Below are positions 9,047-20,201 of a stretch of DNA of 64,000 nucleotides, piece by piece (position 1 is the stretch's first letter; each line of letters starts with the position of its first letter). The stretch comes from Gliomastix tumulicola (Eukaryota > Ascomycota > Sordariomycetes > Hypocreales > Bionectriaceae), in the NCBI GenBank assembly GCA_001599755.1, contig BCHX01000002.1, positions 1,240,001 through 1,304,000 of the forward strand, read 5' to 3'. Made by a program: the position numbers and the translations under genes. The notes under the pieces were generated by a model. It worked only from the letters and a program-made list of their open reading frames with translations. It did no database searches and was not told the origin of the DNA.

Positions 9047-12000
9047 ATGTCTGAATGGAACCCCCAGACGCTCGGGCCAGTCGGCGGCCTGGCCTACGCG
9101 ATGAAGCGAAGCTGGGAGAGCGGCTCGATGCTCCGAAAGCCAAGGGAGCTCCTCCTCGGCAGCCCGACAGAGCTTCAGTACGCTCCGCTGCCCGGCCCAA
9201 CATGGATCAGGCTGCTCTCTATCGAACCCGACAGCGCCGGTGCCGTCCTCCGGTGCTCCCTGCGCCTCGTCAGCCTGGACCAGTCGCCCGCGTTCACCGC
9301 GCTCTCCTACACCTGGATCAAAGACTTGGAGTTGGGGAAGGGTGTGAGGTCCGTGGCCAAAGATGCGCTCTGGAAATACATGAATGGCCAGCGCATAAAC
9401 TTCAATTTGCAGGACCACGCGCCGAAGCAAGACACGAAAGCTATTGTGTGCAACGGCGAGCCTATCAAGGTCCTTGTCAACCTGTACGACGCGTTGCTTC
9501 GGCTGAGGCGGAGGGAACCAGCAGAGTACTGGATAGATGCCATATGTGTAGATCAAGGGTAAGTGCTGCTCAGACCGACACTGCTCTTTGGCTCTCCCCA
9601 AGCTGACATGTTGTTGCTCCCTTCGTACAGAAGCATCGAGGAACGGACCGCTCAAGTACAGCTCATGCAGAGGATCTACAGCAGCGCCAAACTGGTGATA
9701 GTGTGGCTAGGCACCACATTCATGGACAACATCCGCAGTCTGGAGCATGTCGCTGCGTCAGGGATCGATCTGAGCCAACTCAAGATCCAAGACTGGGACG
9801 ACGAAAAGATTGTCGTGCACCCGGACGCTGGTGTCGATGCCAAGGACGTATATTTTGCTTACTTTGCTACGTACTCCATTCTGTCATGTCAGTGGTTCCG
9901 ACGAGTGTGGGTTGTGCAGGAACTGTGCCTGGCGCAGAATGTCCTCTACATGATCGGGGATCACGAGATCAGCATAAGTGCCCTCCTCACTGCCCTCAGG
10001 CTCTTCCCACAGGCGGGGCACCTCTTCGGCGAGAAGGGTTTCGATGAGGTCTTTTCAGAGCCATTCGGCAAAATTTGGGGCTCTCATTTATATAACGGTG
10101 CGTTGAACATCCTGGAAGAAACAAAGTACTTGCTAACACCCTGGCCAGTACGTGGTCGAGGTCATCAAGGACAATCCGCGTCAACTCTCCAGTATGTGCT
10201 GACTCGTTATATCTGCGTGATTAGGCGCCCGAGTTACTTCGAGCTCGTGATATCTTCCAGCAGGGTGGGAAATGGACGCTCCGCGACTGGCTTGTAGCCT
10301 GTCGAGGTCGAACTGCCAGTGACCCCCGGGATATGGTCTTTGGCGGTCTATCGCTCATTGACCAGCGGTCACTCAGAATCAACCAGGCTCTTCAACAGGC
10401 CGAGATCCCTCCTTTCGAAGTCATCACAGGGAACCCCTTTCCTCTGAGGAAACTCTATCCCCAAGTCATCCCTACGAGGGGGCTCAAAGTCCGCACGCGA
10501 TCCGAACGGTCATTCACCCAGGTTCCCACTCCCACGTCGAGAAAGCCTATCCTGACTCCAGTCGGGCTCTGGCCGAGCCTGAAAGCCGACTACAGCGTTC
10601 ACGAAGCAGAAGTGCTGGTGAATGCCGCAGCCTGTCTTCTGTCACAGACGGGTACGGCAGAGCTCCTGTCTCTGGCTTCGCGTGTGCCTCTGCTTGAGGG
10701 ATTCATACCCACCTTGGCCAGCTTTATGACGGAAAGATTACATACAGCCTATCAGGTTCCATCATGGGTTCCAACGCCCGGGTCTTGGCTGGTAATACCT
10801 GAGCTTCTCCCGTCCTCGAAAGGTCATAGCTAACCTCTTCGCAGACCCGAGCACACAGAAGCATGGTCCTTGAGGCGGGTAGGCGGTACCGCGCCAGTGG
10901 AGATTCGGCCAACAACCCCTGGATCTCTGCTGATGGGACGATGCTCGTCCTCGACGCAAAGAGAGTGGGCGTTATCACAACCATTTTCGATAACGTGGAT
11001 TCCGTCAATACGCTGAAGAGGGACAATCTGATCAGCCTTCTGTCAGCCATCCTGGATCTTCCGCAAACGTACCACGATGGCAAGACATCTTTCGAGGTTC
11101 TGGGCAGCATTCTACTCGGGCCACCGCAAGACGGGGATTGGCATCTCTACTCAAGAGACCCAGGGCACTTCTTCCTGACGGCGTTGTTCACTCGCAGTGC
11201 TGTCCATCTACTGACGAGCTATCGAACTCTGTTCGCTCCCTTACGGCGCAAACGCTCTCGATTTACAACCGATGCGTTCATCAGGTGGAGGCAGCGGAGG
11301 TTCAAGACCATAGAGCAAAAGATCCAGTCCCTCACGAGCCTAATCGATACCGCTATGAGAAGATTCGGGCACCCTGCTTGGAAGGAGACGGGTTTCGCGC
11401 CACATGACAAGCAGCTCCGAATCCAGGCTCTCAAAGAATTCCAGGATCAGGCAGACGGGAAGAAGTGGTCAAAGGCAGTGCTCGACAAGGAATCGATAGC
11501 AACACGAGGAACAATCGCATTCGAGACGAAGAGTCAGAAGAAACAAACCCGGTCTTCCAGAACAGAGGATGACGACTCATCGGACCCTTTGTCGAGCTAC
11601 TACGAAATTGTGAACTCGAATCTGGCGTGGCGCCAGGTTGTTGCTACGGAGACGAAGCTTCTAGGCATAGGGCCAGTGTGGCTCAGCAAAGGAGACGCAG
11701 TCATGTTGGTACACGGTGCTCCGGTGCCTTTCATCTTTACGCTAGCCAGGCAGGAATTGCGGCAGAAGGAGAAGGCTTTGCGAGTACATCTTGATAAGAA
11801 CGACAAAGAACACTATAAACTGCTACAGAAGCAGAAGACGACAGCAGATGCAAACCCGCTCAACCCCAAGCTCCATCTGAAGCGCAGGAGGTGGGCTGGA
11901 AAACTGGAGAGACTTGATCAGGAGCGACGGGAGTTGGAGTCCGGGCTTGAGGCTATTCCGCCTAAGCTCGCGAGTGTACTGCAAGAGAACACCGACGCGA

Positions 12001-12089
12001 GGGTTCTGGTTGGGGAAGCCTACGTTGAGGGCATCATGTTTGGGGAGGCTATGGATCGCTATCCCACAACGTCTATTCAGATTCTTTGA
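9047..12089 (+). CDS. HET-domain (heterokaryon incompatibility) protein
   Basis: Four exons (9047-9558, 9631-10147, 10225-10791, 10845-12089) all keep phase and give 946 residues. The HET domain is seen as FTALSYTWIKDLE, YWIDAICVDQG, ERTAQVQLMQRIYSSAKLVI, and FRRVWVVQELCLA. A second conserved block follows (KWTLRDWLVACRG, SDPRDMVFGGLSLI), and the C-terminus has the usual HET-protein closing motif (GDAVMLVHGAPVPFIF and RVLVGEAYVEGIMFGEAM). Members are NLR-like or stand-alone mediators of non-self recognition and programmed cell death after hyphal fusion. There is no NACHT, WD40 or ankyrin region here. Residues before the closing motif include a charged, probably coiled region (QELRQKEKALRVHLDKNDKE). 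The canonical donor GTACGT at 10148 was chosen over GTGCGT at 10095 because only it keeps frame into LLRARDIFQQGG. Whether it acts in incompatibility cannot be told from sequence. Confidence 0.92.
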
Positions 12090-13487
12090 CAGATTACTGT
12101 CGTCAACTTGACTTTCCGGCTTTTCAGTAACCTTGCAAAGCTGCTCCGGCACAGATTCACTCTCCGCGCTTGTGCTCACCTAAACATCTCTCTGAACCCC
12201 AGTGGCACGCATGGCTAGTGCTCTAACAGCTACTGAAGGATTCTAAGAGACATTGCAGACTGAATATAAAGGCACATACATCCATACATACACGAAAGGT
12301 AGACATGCATACACACATACATACACGTAAATACACGTACATATACACTTACACCAGGAGAGATGAAATGACTAGGGCTAGCAGAGGCAGAGCTGGTCGT
12401 AGTGCTAGTCGTAATCTTCGTTGTTCCGAACACTATTCTCATACTCTTCCATGCGGTCCGGCCTTCCAACGCCCTTACAGGCAGACCACTTGCAGACTTA
12501 TTGAAGCAGCCCGATTGACGGACCCTCCGCAGACCTGATTGAACAGCCCGGCTAACAGACCTCTCGCAGACCCCTTGCAGACCCGATCGAAAGACCCCTC
12601 GCAGACCCGATCGAAAGACCCCTCGCAGACCCGATCGAAAGACCCCTCGCAGACCCGATCGGGAGGCACACACACGCGCACACACACGTAAAGAGAGAAG
12701 AAAAAAAGGACCGGCCCTAGGAGGGGCAGAGCTATCCAGCTTTGCCTACGCCTATGGCAGCGGCTCGACCGCTGACATCAACGGTCTTGTAGTCGGTATA
12801 AGAGCCGCTCATCGCCCGCCCGCTTAGCTGCAGCGACTCTCGGGGCGTGGTCGGGGATGTCTGGGGATGAAAGCTTTCTTCTTCTTGTTACCTCTAGTAG
12901 GTACTATCTACCTACCTACCTAGGGCAGGTGCTCAGTGCAGTGGCCTTGCTTGTCCATCCGTTAGGCTAATGGCATCTACCTTACCTATGCACTTTGGAC
13001 AGGCCGACCCAACATGTAGTCGAATAAATATTAAGCTATAGCGCTATACAATTTGGGTGTGCATATGGCTCATGGTTTTCCTCAAGCACATGTATAAGTA
13101 GGTGACGATGCCAATGGTGCCTCAGGCATCCGAAGTGCTTCGAGCTCGCGATTCAGCCGGCCTCTCTCCACAAGTCCGGATGGGTTTCATTTCACCCCTA
13201 TTAACGTATCCCCAAATAGATGAAGCTAGCTCCACAGCCCGTCGAGCAGCAACTCGACAGTCTCCAAGGTCAGGTCACGATTCATGCTCTCGGAGGTGTC
13301 CTCGGTGGACCCTCCGAAGCGGCCCCACCGAGCCGCCGAAGCCCGCTCTTCCACCGCCGAATGTCCGCCTCCGGGAGAAGCCAGTTGGTTTTCCTGCGTA
13401 TATAAAGCAGTTCCTCATGGAGCGTATGCATCTTCTCACATAGACAGAAGCGGGAAGTACTGGACACGCGCCGTATACCCACTCGAA
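12090..13487. other. Intergenic with minisatellite and simple repeats
   Basis: About 1.4 kb without a supported gene. It has ACATAC-type simple repeats near 12290-12350, the 24-bp minisatellite at 12578-12661, a CTAC run near 12905-12925 and AT-rich sequence near 13020-13100. Minus-strand ORFs across 12230-12687 are produced by the repeat. The 3' part is the promoter of the MDR gene. Confidence 0.6.
12578..12661. repeat. 24-bp minisatellite, about 3.5 copies
   Basis: The unit begins CAGACCCGATCGAAAGACCC and is 24 bp. Copies start at 12578, 12602, 12626 and 12650 (last one partial) and appear identical. Degenerate copies with the CAGACC core extend upstream to about 12555. As the period is divisible by three, the minus strand reads as an octapeptide repeat, but no start, signal or homology supports expression. 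Confidence 0.9.
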
Positions 13488-14671
13488 ATGGCTGACATAC
13501 CCAAGACGATGCGCTCCCTCGTGGCGCCGAAGCCATGCAAGCCGGACGAGTACGAGGTTCGGAGCCTCCCAGTCCCGACAATCAGCGACCCCGACGAGGT
13601 CCTGCTGCGAGTCCACGCCGCGGGCATAAACACTGGTGATCCTCAGATGGCATCCGGGCAGCTGGCCATCTTCCACAAGCCCGAGTACGTTTTCGTCCCC
13701 TCCCACCTCAGACACTGCCCCCGACAGACTTTCGGATTGACTAACTAATGCGTCACACCAGATATCCCCTGCGAATCGGTGTCGAGGGCTCAGGCGTCAT
13801 CGTGGCGGTGGGCTCCGCCGTCAAGAACCTCAAGGTCGGGGACGAAGTGTACGGCTTCTACATGGACAAGCCCATCACCAAGTACCCTCCCCCGGGCTTC
13901 GTGTCCGACTACGCCCTCTGCCGGGAGCGCTTCCTCCTGCCCAAGCCGGCGCACGTGTCCTTCGAGGAGGCGGCGTCGCTCACGGGCTTCGTCGTCACGG
14001 CGCTCCAGGTTATTCGCCGCGGGTTGGAGCTCGGCGGGCTGGACAGCCTGCAGGGCAAGACGGTCTTCGTGCCGGCTGCGCTGAGCGGGACGGGGAGCGT
14101 CATCATACAGGTTGCCAGGAACGTGTTTGGCGCCGAGAGGATCATCAGCACCGTGTCTACGCCGAAGCTGGGGCTGGTAGAACAATACCTCCCCGGGATG
14201 GTTGACCGTGTCGTCGACTACACGAAAGGCAACGTGGGGCAGGCAGTCGGCCGCGGCATCGTCGACTTTGCCATCAACACGCAGCGGACCTCGCTAGACG
14301 ACACCATCGCCGTCGTGAACCCGAGAGAGGGCGTGCTGGTCTCCATCGTGGATGGATTCGGCAAGGAGACGATCCGCGAGATGATCGGCCCGGAGAAGTT
14401 CAACTGGCTCTTTGCCCTGGCCGTGGCAGTCATGAATCTGTACTGGCGGCAGTGGAAGCTCCGTGGCACGAGCATCCTCTACGACGGTATATCTGGCAGT
14501 CTGCACATCAGGGAGGATTTGGAGAAGGCGGGTGAGATCATTGCGCAGGGGAAGGCGAAGGCGGTGATAAGGGTTGTTAATCTGGATGACCTGGATGCGG
14601 TGAAGAAGGGCTGCGAGGAGGTGAGGCTTAGCAAGGGGGGAATTGGGAAGCTTGTGATCAAGCTGGCCTAG
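13488..14671 (+). CDS. MDR-family zinc-type dehydrogenase / enoyl reductase
   Basis: Exons 13488-13684 and 13762-14671 join (intron donor GTACGT, acceptor CAG) to 368 residues. The N-terminal half is a GroES-like fold (DPDEVLLRVHAAGINTGDPQ, GVEGSGVIVAVGSAV, VGDEVYGF) and the C-terminal half a Rossmann NADPH-binding domain (VPAALSGTGSVIIQVARNVF). The structural and catalytic zinc-ligand cysteines are absent at their usual places, so it belongs with quinone reductase/enoyl reductase-like members rather than zinc alcohol dehydrogenases. Many fungal relatives act in secondary metabolism or on toxic aldehydes and quinones, but the substrate cannot be read here. No biosynthetic core gene lies nearby. 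The start is the ATG giving MADIPKTMRSLV, in good context. Confidence 0.9.
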
Positions 14672-15036
14672 ACAGGGTCCTGTACTGGCTGAATCAGCCC
14701 TCCTGTCTCCTGTATCTCGATCTCTTTGCTGCTTGTTTCTTAGAATTATATCGTTTGTAGGGTAGTTCTGGGTGTTTTGAACACTGCTCGAGATGCCACT
14801 TTAAGAAAGTGGGTCTGTTCCGCGTCAAGGTCGCGATTGGCGACGCGAGAGAAAAGTGGACAATCCCGCATCATCCTCTTCAGCTTCCAGGCTCCCACTC
14901 CGTCCACTTCCTTGCTCTTCCAACATCCCAATTAAGGTCTATACAAGCAGCATACATACTGAGCAGCTGTCCTTCAATTACTTCTCTATACCATTGAATC
15001 TGCTTTCCGAATCGACCACGCAGCATCATCGCCATC
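14672..15036. other. Intergenic, promoter of next gene
   Basis: 365 bp. The last 150 bp are pyrimidine-rich, as usual for fungal leaders. Nothing else seen. Confidence 0.5.
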
Positions 15037-15610
15037 ATGCTCCTCAAGCGCAAGAGATCCTCATCCGAGTTCTCCTCGTCCACCTCGTCCACAGCCAGCA
15101 GCTCCCCGCCACAGAGCCGGACCTTCAACTTCAACTTCACGACCGGCGATGGCTTCGGCATGAGGACTGCGGTCCTGTCTTCTTCTTCTCCTTCATATCT
15201 CCACAGCCGCACGATGAAGCGTCTCCGAAACGGAAGACCATCCGAGGAGGAAGTCCACCGTGAGTCCCCTCCCCGCCTCTTCCGGTCCTGGTATCTGTAG
15301 CGGAAAGGCCCATACTGACGAATTGATAGAACGCACGCTTGATATCCTCTACTCTGCCCAGCGCCAACTACCGGACTCTGACCTTCCGGTCTCGAGCGTC
15401 GAGGAGGAAGCCGCCGTGGAAGACGAGCACATGATCCCCGAGCCAACGAGGAACCAGCAGTCGTTACATCAGTTCTGGAACATCAAGTCGGCACCACGTC
15501 CTGCGGCAAGCGACAGCACCTCCGAACAGTCAAACGCCGTAGCCCATCACGCTGGATCTGGCGTCGAGAGCGGCAACGGGAAGGGAGAATCGATGGATGT
15601 TGACATGTGA
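15037..15610 (+). CDS. Small protein with NLS-like and PIP-box-like motifs
   Basis: Exons 15037-15259 and 15330-15610 join through a 70-bp intron to 167 residues. The N-terminus is basic (MLLKRKRSSSEF, NLS-like) and Ser/Thr-rich; a second basic patch (TMKRLRNGR) lies near residue 60. A conserved-looking helix TLDILYSAQRQ starts exon 2. Residues 117-124 read QQSLHQFW, matching the PCNA-interacting peptide layout Q-x-x-aliphatic-x-x-aromatic-aromatic with Trp at the last place. The tail is disordered. I do not recognise a named family. A nuclear protein that binds the PCNA clamp is an inference from the motif alone; the motif could be fortuitous, since eight-residue matches are common. Confidence 0.75.
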
Positions 15611-15977
15611 GGGGAGCGCATCTGGATCGTGAAGAGGCTGGGCAAGAGAATACGGGGTTCCCCAACGGGGTGCCTTCTGGTGTATATACGGCGCTTTATT
15701 TCTGGCGTTTTGGCGGGTTCAGGTTCTGGATGGGATACCATGGGCTGGAGGAGTATTATGATGACTTTTGAACGAGGAATGACTTAGTAATGGACTGGCA
15801 ATCAACTTATTAAACCACAGCAATGCAGTGACTGTCGACCTTCATGGCCTTCTGGGATCGTTGCCAAAGGAGTTACCCGTACAAGGCATATAACGACAGC
15901 AAATATATGGGATGGAGAATGTGGAATTAGATTAGAAATTACAACATGTAAACGCTCGCTCAACGTGTTTCAATGGT
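15611..15977. other. Convergent intergenic region
   Basis: 367 bp between two convergent genes, holding both 3' ends. No gene seen. Confidence 0.5.
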
Positions 15978-16885
15978 CTAACCGCGTCGGCGAGTGGTAG
16001 GAGTCTTCCTGGCCGGGGAGTTGGCGGCCGGCGCAGCCTGGATAGGCTCGACCTTTCGCTTGCCCTTGGCCTTCTCGGAGGGCGCGTTCCAGTAGTAGAC
16101 CATCTGGAGCGCCAGGATCGCGTTGAGGAAGAAGCCCGAGATGAATCCGTAGAGGATGAGCTTGTCGTCGACCTCCTGGAGGGTCGTGAAGATGCGGGAT
16201 AGGGAGCCGGCGAGGTAGTTGAAGACCTGGAAGTCATAAATTAGCAATAGTTCAACATGGGTCCGGGGGAAGATTTGGTTGGGCCTACCGCAAAAGCACT
16301 GAGCTGGCCAGTCCCGCCCTGCTGCCAGATCGCGGCGATCTGGGGCAGCTTGCTCGCGACACCCAGCACACCAGCGCCCGCCTGCAGGTAGCTCAGCGTC
16401 TGCATATCCACCACGCCCTCTGTGAACAGCGCGCCCACGCTGCCCGCGAGCGCAGCCACGAACACGGCCGCCAGCGCCGCGCGCCCGCTGAAGTTCAGCA
16501 CGAGCACGGAGATGACGACATTCTGGCCCAGGATGAGCGCCGTCTCGCCGTAGGTGCTGAAGGGGAACCCGTTGCGGAAGTTGTACGCGAGCGAGATGAG
16601 GTACGCGCTCGTCTCGAGGACGTAGGAGAGGAAGGAGACCCCCTCGGCGGAGCGGCTGTTGAGCAGCTTGAGGATCTGGGGCACCTTGACGATGGACGAG
16701 GCGGCGATGATGCCGATGCCGAGGCCCTTGCTGACGGCAAGCTTGAGGCAGGCCTGGTCCTCGAGGTTGACGTCGAGGAGGAGGGTCTTGTAGCAGGCGT
16801 CGCCGATGATGGAGACGCCGAGGTCGCGTATCGGCTCGGGGAGGTTGTGCGTGATGGGCTGGACGACGGCGCGGAGGGTGTCCAT
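15978..16885 (-). CDS. MPDU1: PQ-loop membrane protein, MPDU1/Lec35 homologue
   Basis: Exons 16885-16289 and 16226-15978 join in phase 0 to 281 residues. Two PQ-loop motifs are present, KVPQILKLLNSRSAEGVS near residue 70 and KLPQIAAIW near residue 180, separated by hydrophobic segments (ETSAYLISLAYNF; ILGQNVVISVLVLNF; AALAAVFVAALAGSVGALF), with two more after them, giving about seven membrane spans. The tail is basic (KAKGKRKVEP, TRRRG), suited to the cytosolic face of the ER. MPDU1 is needed for use of mannose- and glucose-phosphate-dolichol in the ER lumen, hence N-glycosylation and GPI anchors. An oligosaccharyltransferase subunit (OST5) lies 10 kb away but is not co-transcribed. Start chosen at MDTLRAVV, since the longer ORF passes through a GT repeat. 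Confidence 0.92.
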
Positions 16886-18269
16886 GGTGGGCAGGTGTGT
16901 GTGTGTGTGTATGTGTGTGGCTACGAGCCCTGGAATAGCTTCTTCGGTGTGACTGTTCACGTGGGAGAGATGGAAGTGCGGCGCGCGAGCGTTGTCTCGG
17001 TGGTTTGGAGCTCGGTTGGTCGCGATGCCGTGTGGAGCTTACATGAAAGTGTCAACTTGCTGACAAGGCACCAAAAATCTGCAACGTTGTTGCTGATGTG
17101 AGAGAGATCAGCCTTGGGGTCCACAGAATTCGGTCAGCCACAGCGTCACCCGTCAACGAAGCAAGCAGCCACAGCCACAGCCACATGTGAAGCGAAGCAC
17201 CCCCCTCTTCCGCCGCCTCGCAATAGGTCAGGGACTCAGGTTGACGTGACACCTCTTTCCCACAGCGGCCCCTCGTCATGTGGACTTGTCTGCAGGCACA
17301 TCTATCCCATCGCTGCTGTGTGTCTCATCTCATCACCGATGGGCCAGCGTTCCTGTCTGACAAATCCTGGGTAGTCATCCTGGTGTGACGCTGGCCCCGA
17401 ACCAACAGCTGCCCTTTCTCACACCACTCAGCTTCATGCTATGTAATCCGTAACCACCCCCCTTTAGCCTCGGGTACCACCAGCCCCCAAACCTCAGTCC
17501 GTAAGGGCCTGCTCCGGGAAGCGAGAAAGAAGAGGGACCGGAAGAGGAAAGGGATGGAAAAGGGAAAGCGAAAATCAAGGCCGTTAGCTGCGGACGAGCT
17601 GCGCAGGACTGGGATGCACGTGTCAGCCCATGACGGGTCCCCCCAGTCGTCGGATGGCTTAGGTGTGGGGGGTACGCACTCTGTGGGCGAAATTTGGCGG
17701 AGTGCGCAAGTCACTCCTAGAAGGGACTTCCCTGTGGTAGTGGGGGGCTAACTGCTGGATTTAGACTCCAGGTCCCGTCTTGAGCAGAGTCGCAGCGCTA
17801 CAGGCGTTGACCTGGAGCTTTGAGGCGCTGCGGGCAGCAATCAAGCGCTGTGGGCAGGCGCCTTCGATGGAGTCTAGGTCCCGTTGCCGACCTGATCAGG
17901 TCGCAGCAGCATTAGGCAAACATCACCAGCGGCATGCAGCTGAGACCAGGCAGGACACGTCCTTGGCGCAGCATTCTGTCGTCTTCTATCCCGTCGTTGA
18001 TGAACAAATAAAAGCCCTCTCCTTGTATGCACGCATACGTGAGTGGCGAGCGCTCTATCTTTTTATCTGCCTGCCTGGCTGGCCCGTCCCCTCCAGCAGC
18101 TGCCGATCCATACGACAACGCCCACTTTGTCGACCAACAAGAAGACACCACCACCCGCACGCCATCCTCAAAACCAACCAGCCTCCCACCTCACACCCCC
18201 GCCGCCCTCTGCTAAGACCTTCGACTGGATGAGAGCGACGACGACAGAAGACCCCCCGACTCGTGCACC
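16886..18269. promoter_or_regulatory. Divergent intergenic region, MPDU1 / DUF7514 gene
   Basis: 1384 bp between divergent starts. Contents: a GT dinucleotide run next to the MPDU1 start (about 16894-16918), C-rich stretches, a 16-bp perfect palindrome at 17888-17903 and short imperfect repeats around 17765-17910 (AGGTCCCGT and GCGCTG-GGGCAG units each twice). No gene supported. Confidence 0.45.
17888..17903. repeat. 16-bp perfect palindrome
   Basis: CGACCTGATCAGGTCG equals its own reverse complement with no spacer. It lies 367 bp upstream of the DUF7514 gene. It may be a binding site for a dimeric regulator; no known site is recognised. Confidence 0.7.
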
Positions 18270-20201
18270 ATGGCGGCGTCCGGCAGCGATGCGCCAAACG
18301 ATGCGAAGCCGTCGGGCATGCGGTACGCCTATATGTTCGAGACGGATAAGAGCCCGACCGCACAGCTGGATGCCCTCCTGAGGGCCGTTGCGACGCACAT
18401 CGTGAGTGCCCGCCTAGCCCCCCCCCCCTGCACTTGGATTCTATCTCGGGGGCGGTTGAACTGACTGTGCACCCGACGTTTAGTGCAGAGATATTGGCGA
18501 TTTTAACGACCAGCACCTGACTCCCGACAAGCTTGCCGCCTTTTACAAGACGGTCGGCGGCGACTACGATGGTAAGCTTGCCCCCCCTTCCAGTCATACA
18601 CCGCCTACCGCGCAGCAGCAACCCCCCCAGCTAACCAGCCACGCTCCGTCACAGCACTCTTCAAACAGCGAGACTACAGCGCCATATCCTACATGTGGCA
18701 GGTCACCGGCTGCCAGCACTCCCTCGTCCAGCCCCCGAACAAGGACTACTCCCCGCCGACGATCCCCGCGCTCTCGCTCAAGGGCTTCTCCCGCTGGGAG
18801 GCCCTCGAGATCCTCCTGGGCCCCGAGGAGCACGTGCCCTTCATCCAGTACGCCGTGCGCAACTGGAACCTGCGGCACCCGGTCACCGGCGAGGCGTTTC
18901 CCGCCGACCTGCCGGTGAGCGTCTTCCCCGCCCAGGCCGACACCGAGGTGGACAAGTGGCACAAGTCGTGCGCGGCGCAGCTGTGGCAGGAGGCCTCGAC
19001 GGAGGAGAGGGCGGAGGAGTGTGGGAGGGAGCAGCAGCAGCAGCAGCAGCGCGGCCGCGGGTCGAGCCCGGAGAAGCAGGAGCCCAAGTTTACGTACGTG
19101 CACGTCAAGCCGCCGTCGTACCCCTCGCCGCCGCCACCGACGTCGCGGGGCGAGCACGTGAGGCCGGGCCAGGGGGGGCGCCCCCTTTACACGCATGTCC
19201 CTCGACATGGGAGCGGCCCGCATGGTAGGCAGGAGAGGTCGCGGGAGAGCCCTTCGGGGATGCATGATGGACGGCGGAGGAGCTTCTCGGATATCCCGTC
19301 GCCTACGGCGCCGCAGGAGCCAGCGTATCCCTACAAACCCTCACCGTACGTGGACCCGATGAGGAGGCCGACGCATCAGCAGCAGCGGAGGCACAGCCAG
19401 CCGAGACACTTCTCGTCCGAGTCTTCAGAGGACGAACACCTGTCGGCTACAAGGAAGCCTAGGCACAGACAACAGCAGGGCAGCCCGCCGACGCCGCCGT
19501 ACGCCCGGCGGCCCCCTACGGCATCATCCCAGCAGTCGTCCTCCGCGACGGCTCGAACGCAACGATCCGACATTAGGGATAACAACGGCGGGCTCAAGAG
19601 GCATGTGGGCAACAGCCCGCGGGGAAGCATCCGGGACAAGCTGAGCGAGAAGGTCTCGAATATTTTCCCCAGCTCACGTCCCGTCGAACGTCCCGCCGAG
19701 CGTACCGACTCGCGGCACAGCTCCTACAATGCCGCCACTGCGCGGCCACGCGGAGCCCGGGCACCAGTCCCACCTCGTGCCGCGCGAGTCGACTCGGACA
19801 TCGAAGACACCGAGTCGTCAGACTCGGCCTCGAGCGAGGACGAGTCTCCCCGCAGGAGGCCGGCCCTTCGATCACGCGAAGAGCGCGAGAGAGACCACTA
19901 CAGAGACCGCGGGAGGCCGTACGTGCTGGACCGGGAGCTCGACGACGACATCGAGTCCCCCGCGGCGCGGAGGACCCGGCAGCATCTGCGGCGGCCGAAC
20001 ACGACCCGCAGGACGAGCAGCCACGCCGACGTCGACCGGCGTCGTGAAGGGCCGGCCTGGGATCCGCGAGATAAGGAGCGGGAGAGGCTCAGGGACGAGC
20101 GGAAGCGGTACGAGAGGCGGTCGCCAGATCACGACCGGCGGTCTCCGAGTCCACTGACGGGCGTGTCGGGGAGACGATACCCGGAAGCCGCTGCATACTA
20201 G
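18270..20201 (+). CDS. DUF7514-domain protein with long disordered tail
   Basis: Exons 18270-18401, 18484-18571 and 18655-20201 join in phase to 588 residues. The first 200 residues match what I know of the fungal DUF7514 domain: a short opening (LDALLRAVATHI), LTPDKLAAFYK, then SYMWQVTGCQHSLVQ, IPALSLKGFSRWEALEILLG and PFIQYAVRNWNLRHP. After a poly-Q tract (seven Gln near residue 235) the remaining 350 residues are low-complexity, rich in Arg, Ser, Pro and Glu, with RS/RD/RE runs similar to SR-type tails (DRELDDDIES, DKERERLRDERKRYERR). Molecular role of the family is unknown to me; the tail suggests RNA or protein binding. Several antisense ORFs over the tail are shadows. Confidence 0.85.

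Noticed and set aside
10095..10148. Intron at GTGCGT in the HET gene
   Set aside because: Does not keep the reading frame into the conserved LLRARDIFQ block; the GTACGT donor at 10148 does.
12230..12687. Minus ORF with octapeptide repeats
   Set aside because: Produced by the 24-bp minisatellite; no credible start context, signal or homology.
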